This document shows positions 7,971 to 12,628 of a stretch of 12,628 nucleotides of DNA, one piece after another (position 1 is the first letter of the stretch; the number at the start of each line of letters is the position of its first letter). Source of the DNA: Deinococcus frigens DSM 12807. Lineage in GTDB: Bacteria > Deinococcota > Deinococci > Deinococcales > Deinococcaceae. The stretch spans positions 1 through 12,628 of the forward strand of contig NZ_JNIW01000079.1 of the NCBI RefSeq assembly GCF_000701425.1, read 5' to 3'. A program made the position numbers and the translations under genes. The notes beneath the pieces were generated by a model, which made no database searches, was not told the DNA's origin, and was given only the letters and a program-made list of their open reading frames with translations.

Positions 7971-7974
<4 letters not shown>
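7450..7974 (-). CDS. Two-helix membrane protein with a bacterial PH domain (bPH_5-like)
   Basis: This 174-residue protein has two hydrophobic segments (about 19-37 and 45-64) joined by a short acidic loop. A soluble domain of about 100 residues follows. The domain pattern is typical of bacterial PH domains of the bPH_5 type: [21 protein letters not shown] (70-90), a loop with [16 protein letters not shown] (104-119) and a final [15 protein letters not shown] (151-165), where a strand is followed by a 'TPxDPxxF' turn and helix. Such domains usually mediate membrane-proximal protein contacts; no enzymatic residues are seen. The start codon overlaps the rel stop as ATGA, and its own stop overlaps the next start the same way, so translation of the three genes is probably coupled. 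The partner and function are unknown. Confidence 0.82.
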
Positions 7975-10250
<2,276 letters not shown>

Positions 10251-10283
10251 TCCATGTTCTTCCATTGCGTGTTCGGCGCGCTG

Positions 10284-10310
10284 CGGCACGCCGGGTATGG
10301 TAGCGTGCCG
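10284..10310 (-). promoter_or_regulatory. 8-bp inverted repeat upstream of rel, enclosing a possible -10 box
   Basis: CGGCACGC at 10284-10291 and GCGTGCCG at 10303-10310 are perfectly complementary around an 11-base spacer. The spacer contains TACCAT on the minus strand (10302-10297), which fits TANNNT. It lies 34 bases before the rel start. It could be an operator over the rel promoter or a leader hairpin if transcription starts further upstream. No good -35 was seen. Confidence 0.4.
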
Positions 10311-10353
10311 GACGCCCGGATCACGGGGGCGTGTGTAGCTTTTGGGAGACCGC

Positions 10354-10383
10354 AAAAAAACACCCACCGGAACAGGCGGGTGT
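10354..10383 (-). terminator. Rho-independent terminator of the small peptide gene
   Basis: On the minus strand ACACCCGCC (10383-10375) pairs with GGTGGGTGT (10368-10360) with one mismatch and a 6-base loop, followed by a run of seven Ts. It starts 21 bases after the stop of the small reading frame and lies upstream of rel, so it ends a separate short transcript. Confidence 0.85.
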
Positions 10384-10404
10384 GCAGGGTATGGTGTGGA
10401 GCCG

Positions 10405-10506
10405 TCAGCGGTCGCGCACGCGGACGGGAATGGGGACTGGCTGGGGTTGTGGCGCGCCCCCCAGGATTTCCCGGAGCCAGTCAATAAATTCTCTCAGGCC
10501 CTTCAT
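10405..10506 (-). CDS. Small leaderless gene for a 33-residue peptide
   Basis: The frame starts at ATG 10506 and ends at TGA 10407-10405. Residues 1-17 (MKGLREFIDWLREILGG) form an amphipathic helix with Leu4, Phe7, Ile8, Leu11, Ile14 and Leu15 on one face. The rest (APQPQPVPIPVRVRDR) is proline-rich with a basic end. An in-frame ATG at 10512 would add two residues. Support for a real gene comes from a TAAACT -10 box exactly 6 bases before the ATG, an intrinsic terminator 21 bases after the stop, and protein-like composition. There is no Shine-Dalgarno, consistent with a leaderless message. No family is recognised. A peripheral membrane or protein-binding peptide is plausible from the helix but unproven. 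Confidence 0.65.
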   Translation of the reverse strand: MKGLREFIDWLREILGGAPQPQPVPIPVRVRDR

Positions 10507-10512
10507 GACCAT

Positions 10513-10518
10513 AGTTTA
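10513..10518 (-). promoter_or_regulatory. -10 box of the small peptide gene
   Basis: TAAACT on the minus strand fits TANNNT and ends 6 bases before the ATG at 10506, the distance expected for a leaderless transcript. No convincing -35 hexamer was found 16-18 bases upstream. Confidence 0.5.
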
Positions 10519-10557
10519 TCGAGTTTTGGCCGGGACAGATGGCGCTCAGCTTACGAT

Positions 10558-10586
10558 GGGTTAACCGAAATGGGGTGGGTTAAACC
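10558..10586. promoter_or_regulatory. Two GGGTTAA(A)CC motifs upstream of the nucleoside hydrolase gene
   Basis: GGGTTAACC at 10558-10566 and GGGTTAAACC at 10577-10586 are direct repeats whose starts are 19 bases apart, about two helical turns. Each core is palindromic or nearly so (GGTTAACC). They sit in the intergenic region shared with the divergent small peptide gene, just upstream of a TAAATT (10591-10596) that could be the -10 box of the plus-strand gene. This is the usual form of a pair of regulator sites; the regulator is unknown. Confidence 0.4.
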
Positions 10587-10618
10587 AGTCTAAATTAGCA
10601 AGTGACACAATATCTGCC

Positions 10619-11566
10619 ATGACCGTCCCAGCCCCCGCGCCCCGCCCCGTCATCCTGGACGGCGATCCCGGCCACGACGACGCTATCAGCTTTCTGCTGG
10701 CGCTGGCCAGTCCCGAATTCCGGGTGCTGGGCCTGACCACCGTGTTCGGCAACGTGGGCCTGGAACGCACCACCCGCAACGCCCTGATCGTGCGCGAACT
10801 GAGCGGCGTGGACGTGCCCCTGTACGCCGGGGCGGACTGCCCGCTGGTGGCGCGGCGCATCAGCGCTGAGGCGGTGCATGGCAAGAGCGGCATGGACGGC
10901 CCCGAGTTGCCCACGCCGACGCGCGGTGCAGAGGCCGGGCACGCCGCGCGCTTCATCACCCAGCAGGTGCGCGCCCGCCCCGGCGAGGTCACGCTGGTGG
11001 CCACCGGGCCGCTGACCAATCTGGCGCTGGCCTTTCGCTTCGCGCCGGACATCGTGCCCCTGGTCCGGGCGGTGGTCTGGATGGGCGGCAGCACCGACAC
11101 CGGCAACTGGACCCCTGCCGCCGAATTCAACGCGCTGGCCGATCCGCACGCCGCGCACATTGTCTTTACCTCTGGCGTTCCGCTGACCATGTTCGGCCTA
11201 AATGTGACCCATCAGGCCATCGCGCACCCGGCCCGCGTGCAGGCATTCCGGGATCTGGGGACGCGGGTCGGCGAATTCGCAGCGGTGCTGCTGGAATTCT
11301 TCGCCGAACACCACCGCGAGCGCTACGGCTGGGACGGCGGCGCGCTGCATGACCCGGTGACCGTGGCGTGGCTGCTGCGCCCGGAATTGTTCGTGTCCCG
11401 CCCCATGCACGTCATCCTGGACCTGACGAACGGCCCATGCGCGGGCCGCACCGTGGCCGACGTGTGGAACGTGACCGGCCAGCCGAAGAACGTCGAGGTG
11501 GTCACCGGGGTGGACGCCGATGGCTTTTTTGCGCTGCTCGTAGAGCGGCTGGGACGCTATTCCTGA
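10619..11566 (+). CDS. Nucleoside hydrolase of the inosine-uridine-preferring family
   Basis: This 315-residue cytoplasmic enzyme cleaves the N-glycosidic bond of ribonucleosides to give base and ribose in nucleoside salvage. The N-terminal signature ILDGDPGHDDA (12-22) holds the calcium- and ribose-binding aspartates, including the general-base Asp14. Further matches to the family are TTVFGNV (40-46), VHGKSGMDGP (86-95), VATGPLTNLALA (127-138), WMGG (154-157), AEFNALADPHAAHIVF (168-183) and LHDPVTVAWLL (243-253) with the active-site His244-Asp245 pair. All key residues are present and the length is normal. The DPGHDDA form and VHGxSGxDGP resemble RihA/RihB-type pyrimidine hydrolases, but substrate preference cannot be settled by eye. 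The ATG at 10619 is the first start. No strong Shine-Dalgarno is seen. It is divergent from the small peptide gene and followed by a non-coding stretch. Confidence 0.9.
   Translation: MTVPAPAPRPVILDGDPGHDDAISFLLALASPEFRVLGLTTVFGNVGLERTTRNALIVRELSGVDVPLYAGADCPLVARRISAEAVHGKSGMDGPELPTPTRGAEAGHAARFITQQVRARPGEVTLVATGPLTNLALAFRFAPDIVPLVRAVVWMGGSTDTGNWTPAAEFNALADPHAAHIVFTSGVPLTMFGLNVTHQAIAHPARVQAFRDLGTRVGEFAAVLLEFFAEHHRERYGWDGGALHDPVTVAWLLRPELFVSRPMHVILDLTNGPCAGRTVADVWNVTGQPKNVEVVTGVDADGFFALLVERLGRYS

Positions 11567-12628
<1,062 letters not shown>

Overview
The window reads as a chromosomal segment of a Deinococcus species. It is GC-rich. The genes that point that way are a bifunctional Rel protein with an insert in its synthetase domain, a PdxY-type pyridoxal kinase, and an RNase R with very long low-complexity ends. 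Several starts also lack a Shine-Dalgarno and have a TANNNT -10 box 6-7 bases upstream, the leaderless pattern known from Deinococcus. Species cannot be named from the sequence alone. Both window edges cut through transposase genes of different families.

Layout, left to right. (1) 1-253, minus: N-terminal part of an IS982-like transposase, with a 10-bp inverted repeat over its start codon. (2) 348-4340, minus: rnr, a 1309-residue RNase R with its own terminator (348-393) and a leader of up to about 210 bases that holds a long-range 9-bp stem near the ribosome binding site. (3) 4635-5306, minus: a 205-residue glycine-zipper protein of unknown function, with a clear terminator. (4) 5411-6322, minus: pdxY, probably leaderless. 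(5) 6479-10250, minus: a three-gene operon, rel, then a two-helix membrane protein with a bacterial PH domain, then an unknown protein with C-terminal TPR-like repeats. Both junctions are 4-base ATGA overlaps. (6) 10354-10518, minus: a small gene for a 33-residue peptide (amphipathic helix plus proline-rich tail), with its own -10 box and intrinsic terminator. (7) 10558-11566, plus: a nucleoside hydrolase, preceded by two copies of a GGGTTAA(A)CC motif. (8) 11567-12012: no convincing gene, but rich in inverted repeats. (9) 12013-12628, plus: N-terminal part of an IS4-type DDE transposase.

How the genes may fit together. Rel makes and degrades (p)ppGpp, and the two coupled genes downstream are candidates for envelope or stress functions tied to it. 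RNase R turns over structured RNA. PdxY and the nucleoside hydrolase are salvage enzymes, for vitamin B6 and for nucleosides. Apart from the rel operon, each gene looks like its own transcription unit, and three minus-strand units end in intrinsic terminators.

The most interesting points are the small leaderless peptide gene, the coupled rel-PH-TPR operon, the extended RNase R with a short ordered island inside its disordered tail, and the inverted repeats placed over starts or leaders. All function calls rest on recognisable motifs read by eye; no database search was possible.
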